From the NCBI GenBank assembly GCA_002430125.1, contig DJBQ01000191.1:24475-30442 (forward strand): 5,968 nt of DNA, read 5' to 3'. The stretch comes from Rhodobacterales bacterium UBA5972 (lineage in GTDB: Bacteria; Pseudomonadota; Alphaproteobacteria; Rhodobacterales; Rhodobacteraceae). A program made the position numbers and the translations under genes. Below, in pieces: positions 1-5,336 of this stretch. Each line of letters begins with the position of its first letter. Within the stretch, counting starts at the first letter, position 1. The notes beneath the pieces are model-generated. The model was not told the DNA's origin. It made no database searches and saw nothing but the letters and a program-made list of their open reading frames with translations.

Positions 1-251
1 ATTGCATCGAACTTTTGGCGAAGTTCAATTTTCTCTTTCCCTTGGCAGTCATTCCAAGGGCGACCCTGTACCCCCATGACCATCGCGTAGTAGCCGATGA
101 AGTGAGGCCTTGTGCCTGCTGCCAGGACCCGCCTGTATGCCTCGTCAGGGCCAAGTGCGCGCAACTCATCAGCACTGTGAATACCAGCGCGCGCATATTC
201 ACGATCTGACGCGGGGCCTAGATTTCTTATCGACGATACCGGATCGATCAT
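1..251 (-). CDS. TfoX/Sxy C-terminal-domain protein (partial, C-terminus beyond window)
   Basis: An open frame of 83 codons runs from an ATG at 251-249 off the left edge of the window. The protein starts [15 protein letters not shown] and contains YARAGIHSADELRALG (about 19-34), DEAYRRVLAAG (36-46) and FIGYYAMVMGVQGRPWND (51-68). This pattern is typical of the stand-alone TfoX C-terminal domain, a helix-hairpin-helix-like fold. In Haemophilus and Vibrio, full-length TfoX/Sxy activates competence genes together with CRP. The N-terminal TfoX domain is absent here, so a competence role is not established and the function is unknown. The start overlaps the purN stop as ATGA, and no Shine-Dalgarno sequence precedes it, which suggests translation coupled to purN. 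Proteins of this type are usually around 100 residues, so about 20 are probably missing. Confidence 0.85.
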   Translation of the reverse strand, partial: MIDPVSSIRNLGPASDREYARAGIHSADELRALGPDEAYRRVLAAGTRPHFIGYYAMVMGVQGRPWNDCQGKEKIELRQKFDA

Positions 252-844
252 TGCAGAAAAATTGGTTCGCGCTGGCCGCTGGCAAATCGACGCAGGACCA
301 TGGGATAAAGCGCGTGTTCCAGTTTCAGCACGCGCGCAGCAAGCGAGTCTGGGGTGTCGTCGCGTAGAATTTTCAACCGCGCCTGGCCTAAAATCGGTCC
401 ATCATCCAGCGCGCCTGTTGCCTCGTGAACCGTGCAGCCATGTTCGGCATCGCCAGCGTCAAGTGCGCGTTCATGGGTGTTCAGGCCGCGATACTTTGGC
501 AGCAGCGACGGGTGGATGTTCAAAATACGACCCTGCCATTTGTCCATGAATGCAGGGGTCAGAATGCGCATGAAACCAGCCAGACAGATGATGTCTGGAT
601 TGGCGTCTTCAAGCATCTTATTCAGATCTATTTCAAATGCAGCACGATCACCCTTGAACGGACGGTGATCGACCACGGCAGTCGGCACATGACGTTCCGC
701 CGCTTTGACCAAGCCGCCGGCGTCGTGATTATTTGACAGAACCAGGCATGGCCGGGCAGGGTGATCGGCGGTCATGCTGTCAAGCAAGGCAACCATGTTC
801 GAGCCGCCACCAGACACCAGAATGGCGACGCGCTTGGGGTTCAC
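248..844 (-). CDS. purN: Phosphoribosylglycinamide formyltransferase (GART, PurN type)
   Basis: This cytosolic enzyme transfers the formyl group of 10-formyl-tetrahydrofolate to GAR, giving FGAR in the third step of de novo purine synthesis. The 198-residue length fits the family. Visible motifs are the phosphate-binding loop LVSGGGSN (9-16), the folate-pocket AGFMRIL (89-95), [12 protein letters not shown] (109-120) with catalytic Asn109 and His111, HGCTVH (135-140), and LDDGP (146-150) with catalytic Asp147. The start is GTG at 844-842, overlapping the purM stop codon as GTGA. AAGGG (+ strand 854-858) lies 9 bases upstream as a ribosome binding site. The stop overlaps the start of the downstream TfoX-like gene. 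All expected catalytic residues are present. Confidence 0.97.
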   Translation of the reverse strand: MNPKRVAILVSGGGSNMVALLDSMTADHPARPCLVLSNNHDAGGLVKAAERHVPTAVVDHRPFKGDRAAFEIDLNKMLEDANPDIICLAGFMRILTPAFMDKWQGRILNIHPSLLPKYRGLNTHERALDAGDAEHGCTVHEATGALDDGPILGQARLKILRDDTPDSLAARVLKLEHALYPMVLRRFASGQREPIFLQ

Positions 845-1884
845 AAAAGCGATCCCTTATAGGTGACGCCCTCGCTTTTCGTAATTTGGCCAATGACAAA
901 AACGGTTTCACCTTGTGCACGCAATAAATCAGCCAAGGCATCAGCTTTATCTGGTTCAACCACGGCAATCATCCCAATTCCGGAATTGAAGGTTTTCAGC
1001 AGTTCCGATTGCGCGATGCCACCTTGCGCTGCAAGCCATTGAAACACCGGCGGCAAAGGCCAGGCATCAAGATCAATGACCGCGCCCAAATCTTTGGGCA
1101 GAACCCGCGGCAGGTTTTCCGTCAATCCGCCACCGGTTATATGCGCCAAAGCGTTCAACCCGCCTGCGCGGTAAGCTGCCAAAGCTTGTTTTACATAAAG
1201 TCGTGTCGGAGCCAGCAAAGCAGCCCCCAAAGTACCGTCGCCAAACGGGCAGGGCGCGTCCCAGCCAAGGCCGGATCTCTCGACGATCTTACGCACCAGG
1301 GAATAGCCGTTGGAATGAACGCCGTTGCTTGCCAGACCCAGCAGAACATTCCCTTCGGCTACATTTGCAGGCAGGCTTGCGCCACGTTCCATCGCACCAA
1401 CCGCGAATCCGGCAAGATCAAAATCGCCACCGTGATACATCCCTGGCATTTCAGCGGTTTCACCGCCGATTAACGCGGTTCCCGACAGTTTGCATCCCAG
1501 TGCAATGCCGTCGATCACCCGCGCCGCCTGATCAATCTCAAGCTTGCCAGTGGCAAAGTAATCAAGGAAAAACAATGGCTCGGCACCCTGACAGACCAAA
1601 TCATTGACGCACATTGCGACAAGATCGATGCCAACAGTATCCAGAAGTCCGGTGTCTATGGCGATCTTCAGTTTCGTGCCAACCCCATCGGTTGCCGCCA
1701 CCAAAACCGGGTCAGAATATCCGGCGGCCTTCAGGTCAAACAACGCACCGAACCCGCCAAGCCCGTCCATCACACCGGGACGGTTGGTGGTCGCTGCGGC
1801 TGGTTTGATCCGTTCAACCAGCGCGTTGCCTGCATCAATGTCAACGCCAGCATCCGCGTAACTGAGGCCATCTTTAACGTTCAT
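841..1884 (-). CDS. purM: Phosphoribosylformylglycinamidine cyclo-ligase (AIR synthetase)
   Basis: PurM uses ATP to close FGAM into aminoimidazole ribonucleotide, the fifth step of purine synthesis. The 347-residue product matches the usual family length of about 345. Motifs in order are ATDGVGTKL (64-72), [12 protein letters not shown] (85-96), [11 protein letters not shown] (140-150), [14 protein letters not shown] (185-198) and [13 protein letters not shown] (248-260), covering both halves of the PurM fold. I chose the ATG at 1884-1882, giving [13 protein letters not shown], because a GAGGA ribosome binding site lies 8 bases upstream. The frame stays open up to about 1995, but that extension is low-complexity in character, lies next to a tRNA and is not family-like. 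A GTG one codon upstream (1887) is a less likely start. It is the first gene of the purM-purN-tfoX operon. Confidence 0.97.
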   Translation of the reverse strand: MNVKDGLSYADAGVDIDAGNALVERIKPAAATTNRPGVMDGLGGFGALFDLKAAGYSDPVLVAATDGVGTKLKIAIDTGLLDTVGIDLVAMCVNDLVCQGAEPLFFLDYFATGKLEIDQAARVIDGIALGCKLSGTALIGGETAEMPGMYHGGDFDLAGFAVGAMERGASLPANVAEGNVLLGLASNGVHSNGYSLVRKIVERSGLGWDAPCPFGDGTLGAALLAPTRLYVKQALAAYRAGGLNALAHITGGGLTENLPRVLPKDLGAVIDLDAWPLPPVFQWLAAQGGIAQSELLKTFNSGIGMIAVVEPDKADALADLLRAQGETVFVIGQITKSEGVTYKGSLL

Positions 1885-1892
1885 CACTATGA

Positions 1893-1897
1893 TCCTC
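1893..1897 (-). promoter_or_regulatory. Ribosome binding site of purM
   Basis: GAGGA on the minus strand sits 8 bases before the ATG at 1884. It supports this internal start over the longer open frame. Confidence 0.7.
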
Positions 1898-1918
1898 GCG
1901 TTGGTGGAATTTGCGGTT

Positions 1919-1947
1919 CGTCTAAAGGAATTCACACGCCATGGAAA
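1919..1947 (-). promoter_or_regulatory. Possible sigma70-type promoter of purM-purN-tfoX
   Basis: On the minus strand, TTTCCA (+ strand 1942-1947) and TAGACG (1919-1924) are separated by 17 bases, a partial match to the -35 and -10 consensus sequences. The position, about 35 bases before the purM start, is sensible. The match is weak, and other arrangements within 1885-2004 are possible. No purine riboswitch structure was recognised. Confidence 0.25.
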
Positions 1948-1965
1948 GCCGCGTTTCACCCACCC

Positions 1966-1994
1966 TTGACCAGTTGTCGCGCCGCAAGTAAGCA
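1966..1994 (+). promoter_or_regulatory. Possible promoter of the CAT tRNA
   Basis: TTGACC (1966-1971) is a good -35 box. A weak -10 candidate, TAAGCA (1989-1994), follows after 17 bases, and the tRNA begins 10 bases later at 2005. The -35 is convincing but the -10 is poor. If real, this promoter may also serve the phosphatase gene downstream of the tRNA. Confidence 0.35.
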
Positions 1995-2004
1995 AGGGGC
2001 AGGC

Positions 2005-2081
2005 GGGCCTGTAGCTCAGTTGGTTAGAGCAGAGCGCTCATAACGCTTTGGTCGTAGGTTCGAGTCCTACCGGGCCTACCA
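2005..2081 (+). tRNA. tRNA with CAT anticodon (probably Ile2, otherwise elongator Met)
   Basis: A full 77-base cloverleaf with encoded CCA. The acceptor GGGCCTG pairs with CGGGCCT (G1-U72 and U6-G67 wobbles). The D-arm is GCTC/GAGC. The anticodon stem GAGCG/CGCTT closes loop CTCATAA, with anticodon CAT at 2039-2041. The variable loop is TGGTC, and the T-arm is GTAGG/CCTAC with loop TTCGAGT. It is not the initiator, because position 1 pairs with 72 and the GGG/CCC anticodon-stem triplet is missing. C4-G69 and C5-G68 are known TilS (lysidine synthase) determinants in E. coli tRNA-Ile2, and both are present. That favours an isoleucine tRNA reading AUA, though annotation programs often label such genes tRNA-Met. 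Confidence 0.95.
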
Positions 2082-2101
2082 AAACGCCAATCCTGCAATT
2101 T

Positions 2102-2108
2102 GGGGAAA
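2102..2108 (+). promoter_or_regulatory. Ribosome binding site of the histidine phosphatase gene
   Basis: GGGGAAA lies 5 bases before the ATG at 2114 and fixes the start there. The longer open frame reaches back into the tRNA from a TTG at 2048. Confidence 0.6.
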
Positions 2109-2113
2109 CGCAC

Positions 2114-2767
2114 ATGGGCGAAATAACTTTTATCCGCCATGGTCAGGCTTCGTATGGCGCGGCTAATTATGACAAACTAAGCCCACTTGGGCATCAGCAG
2201 GCCGAATGGTTGGGGCATCATCTTAAGGTGAGCGGCCATAGGTTTGATCGCATAGTCTGTGGCACTCTACGACGTCACCGCGAAACGCTTGCGGGGATTC
2301 AGCAAAGCCTGAACCATGAAACGGTGGCAGAAGATGCGCGTCTGAACGAAATGTCGTTTTTCGCGCTCGAACGCGCCTTTGAAGCCTATACCGGTGAACT
2401 TCTGCCCCTAGGCCAAGCGGCGGCGGCCCGCAATTTCAGTCGCGTGATGGCCGCTTGGGAGGCCGACGAGATTCCCGATGTCGACGAGCAGTACGGCGAT
2501 TTCAGGTCACGTATTCTGGCGGCGGTGGCAGATCACAGCCGCGAAGGTGAACATCTGCTGGTTGTCAGTTCCGGTGGGCCGGTCGGGGTGACCATACGCG
2601 AGGTTTTGGGGCTTGATTTGGCGGCGATGACCAACGTTATCTTGCGCACGTATAATGCGTCCTACAGCCGGTTTGCTATTTTGGATGGGCAGCGTCATCT
2701 GGTGCAATTCAACGGTGTCGCACATCTGGAAACCGCCGACCGCAGGCATGCGCTGACCTATCTTTAG
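2114..2767 (+). CDS. Histidine phosphatase (phosphoglycerate mutase-like) family protein
   Basis: A 217-residue cytosolic protein of the branch-1 histidine phosphatase superfamily. The substrate cannot be told from sequence. The N-terminal catalytic motif FIRHGQASYG (6-15) gives nucleophile His9. LSPLGHQQA (22-30), TLRRHRET (51-58, probable phosphate-binding Arg54) and LNEM (77-80, Glu79 as likely acid) follow the family order. At the place of the usual second catalytic His (VSHGG) the protein reads VSSGGPVG (151-158), so Ser153 replaces His. The translated start MGEITFIRHG and the upstream GGGGAAA agree. It lies 32 bases after the tRNA, with no terminator seen between them. Its TAG stop overlaps the stop of the opposing kinase gene. 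GpmB- or CobC-like roles are possible but not supported. Confidence 0.9.
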   Translation: MGEITFIRHGQASYGAANYDKLSPLGHQQAEWLGHHLKVSGHRFDRIVCGTLRRHRETLAGIQQSLNHETVAEDARLNEMSFFALERAFEAYTGELLPLGQAAAARNFSRVMAAWEADEIPDVDEQYGDFRSRILAAVADHSREGEHLLVVSSGGPVGVTIREVLGLDLAAMTNVILRTYNASYSRFAILDGQRHLVQFNGVAHLETADRRHALTYL

Positions 2768-4098
2768 CGCGGCAAGGTGAGCACAACTTTCAGGCCACCC
2801 AATTCTTCGCTGTCCAGCAATTCAAGCGCACCACCGTGGCTGCTGGCAATATCCATCACGATGCTCAGTCCCAAACCAACCCCGGTTCCGTGATCCTGAT
2901 TCCGTGCAGAATCAAGCCTGATAAAAGGCCGGATGGCCAGATCACGCTGTGCCACAGGAATGCCGGGGCCGTTATCTTCGACAATAAAGCGGATCGAACC
3001 CGCGGTCTGATCCATCGACAACCGACAGAGATTGCCGTAACGTGCCGCGTTGTTGATAAGGTTTTGCAAAGCCCGCCGAACGGCATTTGGACGAAGCCTG
3101 ACTTGTGCAAATGGCGTATCCGTTTGAGATAAAACAAATTCAGGCACCACTTCATCCCGCCCAAACTCGTCGATCACCTGTTGGGCCAGCTGCACCGGAT
3201 CGGTCAGAACAGTTTCCTCGAGGCTGTCGCCGCGTGCGAAGGCCAAGAACTCCTCGAGCATCACCTCCATATCGTCGACATCGCGGATTAAATCTGTGGT
3301 TTCTTCGCTCGGTTCACTTAAAGACAGCCCCAATTTCAGACGGGTCAAAGGCGTTCTTAGGTCATGGCTCACGCCTGACAACATCAGGGTCCGCTGTTCG
3401 ATATGTCGCTCGATCCGGTCACGCATCGCAAGAAAAGCTTGCCCGGCAGCGCGCACTTCGGTGGCACCCGACACCCGGTAAGGAATATTCCGACCCCGGC
3501 CAAAGGCTTCGGCGGCGCGGGCAAGTCTGCGGATCGGCCGCACTTGATTTCGCAGGAAAATGAAAGAAATCAAGGTCATCAGAATCGATATTATGATCAT
3601 CATAACAAGCAATTGATGTGGCGCTGAGGCCGATACTCTTGATCGGTCAAATGTCACGCTATATTGGCTTTTTGTTGAATGCAGCCCAAGACGCACAATT
3701 CGCCCATTGGTTTTCAGATCAATCCAGTCAATTGCCGGGATTCCGGCGCGCAATGTCGTTATCACGTTGGCACCGGTCAGATCGTCTATTGCTCGACTGT
3801 CGGTGTTGTTTAAGTCAATCGCCTCTGTGGGAACAATCGCATAACCCAGCGGCAAAGCGAGTTCGTTGATGACTTTGGCGACCGCGTAAGTATCGTTAGC
3901 ATCGTCGATCTGCTTTAAAATCAAGGATACATCCCGGACAATATTCACCGACATTTGTTGGGTGACCCCATCAAAATGCCGTTGAATGAAGGTCACAGAA
4001 ACCACCAGTTGAATGGTGATCACGGGCACCAACAGAATCATAGCGGCCCGGCCATAAAGGCCCTTAGGAAGGATTGACTTGAGCCAAGCGAAGGTCAT
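2764..4098 (-). CDS. envZ: EnvZ-type sensor histidine kinase
   Basis: An inner-membrane two-component sensor of 444 residues, close to E. coli EnvZ (450). It has a short cytoplasmic N-terminus, transmembrane segment 1 (about 17-38), a periplasmic region (about 39-160), transmembrane segment 2 (about 162-182) and a HAMP linker with RNQVRPIRRLARAAEAFG (183-200). HisKA follows with LSGVSHDLRTPLTRLKLG (240-257) and phospho-acceptor His245. The ATPase domain has N-box LINNAARYG (347-355), G1 VEDNGPGIP (373-381) and G2 GTGVGLGLS (404-412), so the catalytic parts look complete. I chose the ATG at 4098 (MTFAWLK), which places the membrane segment as in EnvZ proteins. The frame remains open to 4632 but runs antisense through the hydrolase gene. 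The upstream ribosome binding site is weak. No OmpR-like response regulator lies beside it in this window, so the symbol reflects family resemblance, not a proven pair. Confidence 0.92.
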   Translation of the reverse strand: MTFAWLKSILPKGLYGRAAMILLVPVITIQLVVSVTFIQRHFDGVTQQMSVNIVRDVSLILKQIDDANDTYAVAKVINELALPLGYAIVPTEAIDLNNTDSRAIDDLTGANVITTLRAGIPAIDWIDLKTNGRIVRLGLHSTKSQYSVTFDRSRVSASAPHQLLVMMIIISILMTLISFIFLRNQVRPIRRLARAAEAFGRGRNIPYRVSGATEVRAAGQAFLAMRDRIERHIEQRTLMLSGVSHDLRTPLTRLKLGLSLSEPSEETTDLIRDVDDMEVMLEEFLAFARGDSLEETVLTDPVQLAQQVIDEFGRDEVVPEFVLSQTDTPFAQVRLRPNAVRRALQNLINNAARYGNLCRLSMDQTAGSIRFIVEDNGPGIPVAQRDLAIRPFIRLDSARNQDHGTGVGLGLSIVMDIASSHGGALELLDSEELGGLKVVLTLPR

Positions 4099-4143
4099 GT
4101 TGGCAAAGTAATCCGTGAAGTCGGTAAAGCGCAAGGAAACTGC
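4099..4143. promoter_or_regulatory. Short divergent intergenic region between kinase and hydrolase genes
   Basis: Only 45 bases separate the two divergent starts, so the promoters must overlap each other or lie inside the opposing coding sequences. For the hydrolase a TTGACT box (4074-4079) lies inside the kinase gene, with a poor -10 candidate CATGTT 16 bases on (4096-4101). No good promoter was recognised for the kinase. Confidence 0.3.
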
Positions 4144-5076
4144 ATGGCCAATGACCCGTTCAATCGCAATTTCGACCCACAAACCGGCCAGAGCGTGGAA
4201 ATTGCACCGGGGATGCGTCGGGTCACCGCGCCAAATGCCTCGCCGATGACATTTACCGGCACCAATACCTATCTTTTGGGCGAACGCGAAATTGCGGTTA
4301 TTGATCCGGGTCCGGATGACCCGGCTCATCTGGCGGCAATCCTTGCTGCAGTCGGAGACGCGGCAAAAATCAGTCATGTTTTCGTGACCCACAGCCATGT
4401 CGACCACTCGCCACTTGCCCGCAGGCTGGGCCAGATTGCTGGCGCACCGGTTTTGGCGCTTGGAGACAGTTACGCGTATCGCTCGGTGCGGATGGTCGAA
4501 CTTGCATCTATCGCCGAACTTGGCGGCGGCGAGGGGGTCGATGTCGATTTTGCACCTGATATACAACTGACAGACGGCGAAATTGTTCAGACGGCGGAAT
4601 GGTCCCTCGAGGCGATTGCAACACCCGGGCATTTTTCAAACCACATGTGCTTTCATTGGGCGGCTGAGAACGCTGCGTTTTCCGGTGATCACGTTATGGG
4701 TTGGGCCACCACATTGGTTTCACCGCCCGATGGTGACCTGACTGCGTTCATGAATTCACTGGCGATAATGGCGGCGCGCAACGATGATCGGTATTTTCCG
4801 GGGCATGGCGCGCCGGTTGCAGACCCAAGCGGTATGGTGTCCTATCAAATCGGTCATAGAAAATCACGCGAGGCGCAGATATTGGAATGCCTGACAAGCG
4901 GCCCTGCCACGCCGAGGGGGCTGACCGACCGGATTTACACCGACATTCCGGCATCACTGATCCCGGCGGCGGCGCGCAATGTTTTCTCGCATTTGCTTGA
5001 TTTACATGCAAGAAACCTGGTTTACTGCCGCGATAAGCTGTCGCCAAACGCAGCGTTTTCGTTGCGGATGAAATAG
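4144..5076 (+). CDS. MBL-fold hydrolase, LACTB2-like, with C-terminal winged helix
   Basis: A 310-residue metallo-beta-lactamase-fold protein without a signal peptide, so probably cytosolic. The metal ligands are in order: THSHVDHS (82-89) with His83, His85, Asp87 and His88; TPGH (160-163) with His163; FSGDHVMGW (179-187) with Asp182; and PGHG (219-222) with His221. The core is preceded by FTGTNTYLLG (37-46) and VIDPGPDD (52-59). The tail (about 237-305), with IGHRKSREAQIL, RIYTDIP and HLLDLHARNLV, matches the winged-helix extension seen in LACTB2-type proteins. Human LACTB2 is an endoribonuclease; whether this bacterial member cuts RNA or acts as a small thioester or lactone hydrolase is open. 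AAGGA (4133-4137) lies 6 bases before the ATG. The gene is divergent from the kinase gene across 45 bases. Confidence 0.93.
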   Translation: MANDPFNRNFDPQTGQSVEIAPGMRRVTAPNASPMTFTGTNTYLLGEREIAVIDPGPDDPAHLAAILAAVGDAAKISHVFVTHSHVDHSPLARRLGQIAGAPVLALGDSYAYRSVRMVELASIAELGGGEGVDVDFAPDIQLTDGEIVQTAEWSLEAIATPGHFSNHMCFHWAAENAAFSGDHVMGWATTLVSPPDGDLTAFMNSLAIMAARNDDRYFPGHGAPVADPSGMVSYQIGHRKSREAQILECLTSGPATPRGLTDRIYTDIPASLIPAAARNVFSHLLDLHARNLVYCRDKLSPNAAFSLRMK

Positions 5077-5100
5077 AGGCAAAAAACCCGATAAAGCCAC

Positions 5101-5129
5101 TGGACGCCCGAAACCTGTCTTGTTATACG
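5101..5129 (+). promoter_or_regulatory. Possible promoter of tRNA-Asn
   Basis: TGGACG (5101-5106) and TATACG (5124-5129) are 17 bases apart, each matching four of six consensus positions. They lie 33 bases before the tRNA, in the 86-base gap after the hydrolase gene. The rest of that gap shows no recognisable feature. Confidence 0.4.
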
Positions 5130-5162
5130 AACCCCCGTTGGACCCTTTGGCCCAGCAGGCAT

Positions 5163-5237
5163 TCCGGCGTAGCTCAGCGGTAGAGCAGTTGACTGTTAAT
5201 CAATTGGTCGTAGGTTCGATCCCTACCGCCGGAGCCA
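5163..5237 (+). tRNA. tRNA-Asn (GTT)
   Basis: A complete 75-base cloverleaf with encoded CCA (5235-5237). The acceptor TCCGGCG pairs perfectly with CGCCGGA, with discriminator G. The D-arm is GCTC/GAGC. The anticodon stem GTTGA/TCAAT closes loop CTGTTAA, with anticodon GTT at 5195-5197. The T-arm is GTAGG/CCTAC with loop TTCGATC. The gene is intact although an integrase gene starts 99 bases beyond it. That is what is expected when an element integrates into the 3' end of a tRNA and rebuilds it. Confidence 0.97.
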
Positions 5238-5240
5238 AAT
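5195..5240 (+). other. Predicted attachment-site half (att) at the 3' part of tRNA-Asn
   Basis: Inferred from layout: an intact tRNA gene is followed directly by AT-rich DNA and an integrase gene reading away from it. Tyrosine recombinases commonly use a crossover in the anticodon or T-loop segment through to the tRNA 3' end. The second att copy, which would prove the site and fix the core, is not in the window. Confidence 0.45.
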
Positions 5241-5256
5241 AAATCCCTAAAATAAC

Positions 5257-5284
5257 TGAAATTATTGCTAACGCAATAGTTTTA
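5257..5284 (+). terminator. 12-bp hairpin with T-run after tRNA-Asn, possible terminator
   Basis: The arms 5257-5268 (TGAAATTATTGC) and 5273-5284 (GCAATAGTTTTA) pair over 12 positions, two of them G-U, around a TAAC loop. The right arm contains TTTT. It begins 20 bases after the tRNA CCA, a sensible place for a terminator. The stem is AT-rich and the T-run lies within it, so it is not a textbook terminator. It could instead be a structural part of the attachment region. Confidence 0.4.
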
Positions 5285-5291
5285 TGCTAAT

Positions 5292-5324
5292 TCGGTACAC
5301 AAGATCGGTACACAATCGGTACAC
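5292..5324 (+). repeat. Three direct repeats of TCGGTACAC upstream of the integrase
   Basis: Exact copies lie at 5292-5300, 5305-5313 and 5316-5324, with start-to-start spacings of 13 and 11 bases. The first two are followed by AA. Near-helical spacing just before an integrase start suggests protein-binding sites: arm-type integrase sites, excisionase sites or an operator for integrase autoregulation. Which of these applies cannot be told from sequence. Confidence 0.85.
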
Positions 5325-5336
5325 TAGGGATTCATA

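Noticed and set aside
15..209. 64-codon plus-strand frame at the left edge
   Set aside because: It is antisense to the TfoX-like gene, which has clear family motifs on the minus strand.
1885..1995. 37-residue N-terminal extension of purM
   Set aside because: It does not look like PurM, lies outside the normal family length, and a good ribosome binding site supports the ATG at 1884.
2048..2113. Upstream start of the phosphatase within the tRNA gene
   Set aside because: The extra residues are encoded by tRNA bases. The ATG at 2114 has a ribosome binding site and gives the canonical short N-terminus before RHG.
4099..4632. 178-residue N-terminal extension of the kinase, running antisense through the hydrolase gene
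   Set aside because: It is the shadow of a strong coding gene. EnvZ proteins begin near the MTFAWLK start with one membrane segment soon after.
4748..5047. 99-codon minus-strand frame inside the hydrolase gene
   Set aside because: It is antisense to the conserved metal-binding and winged-helix region and has no recognisable motif.
5077..5162. Possible small gene or terminator between the hydrolase and tRNA-Asn
   Set aside because: No open frame with a ribosome binding site and no GC-rich hairpin followed by a T-run were found. Only a modest promoter-like pair is visible.
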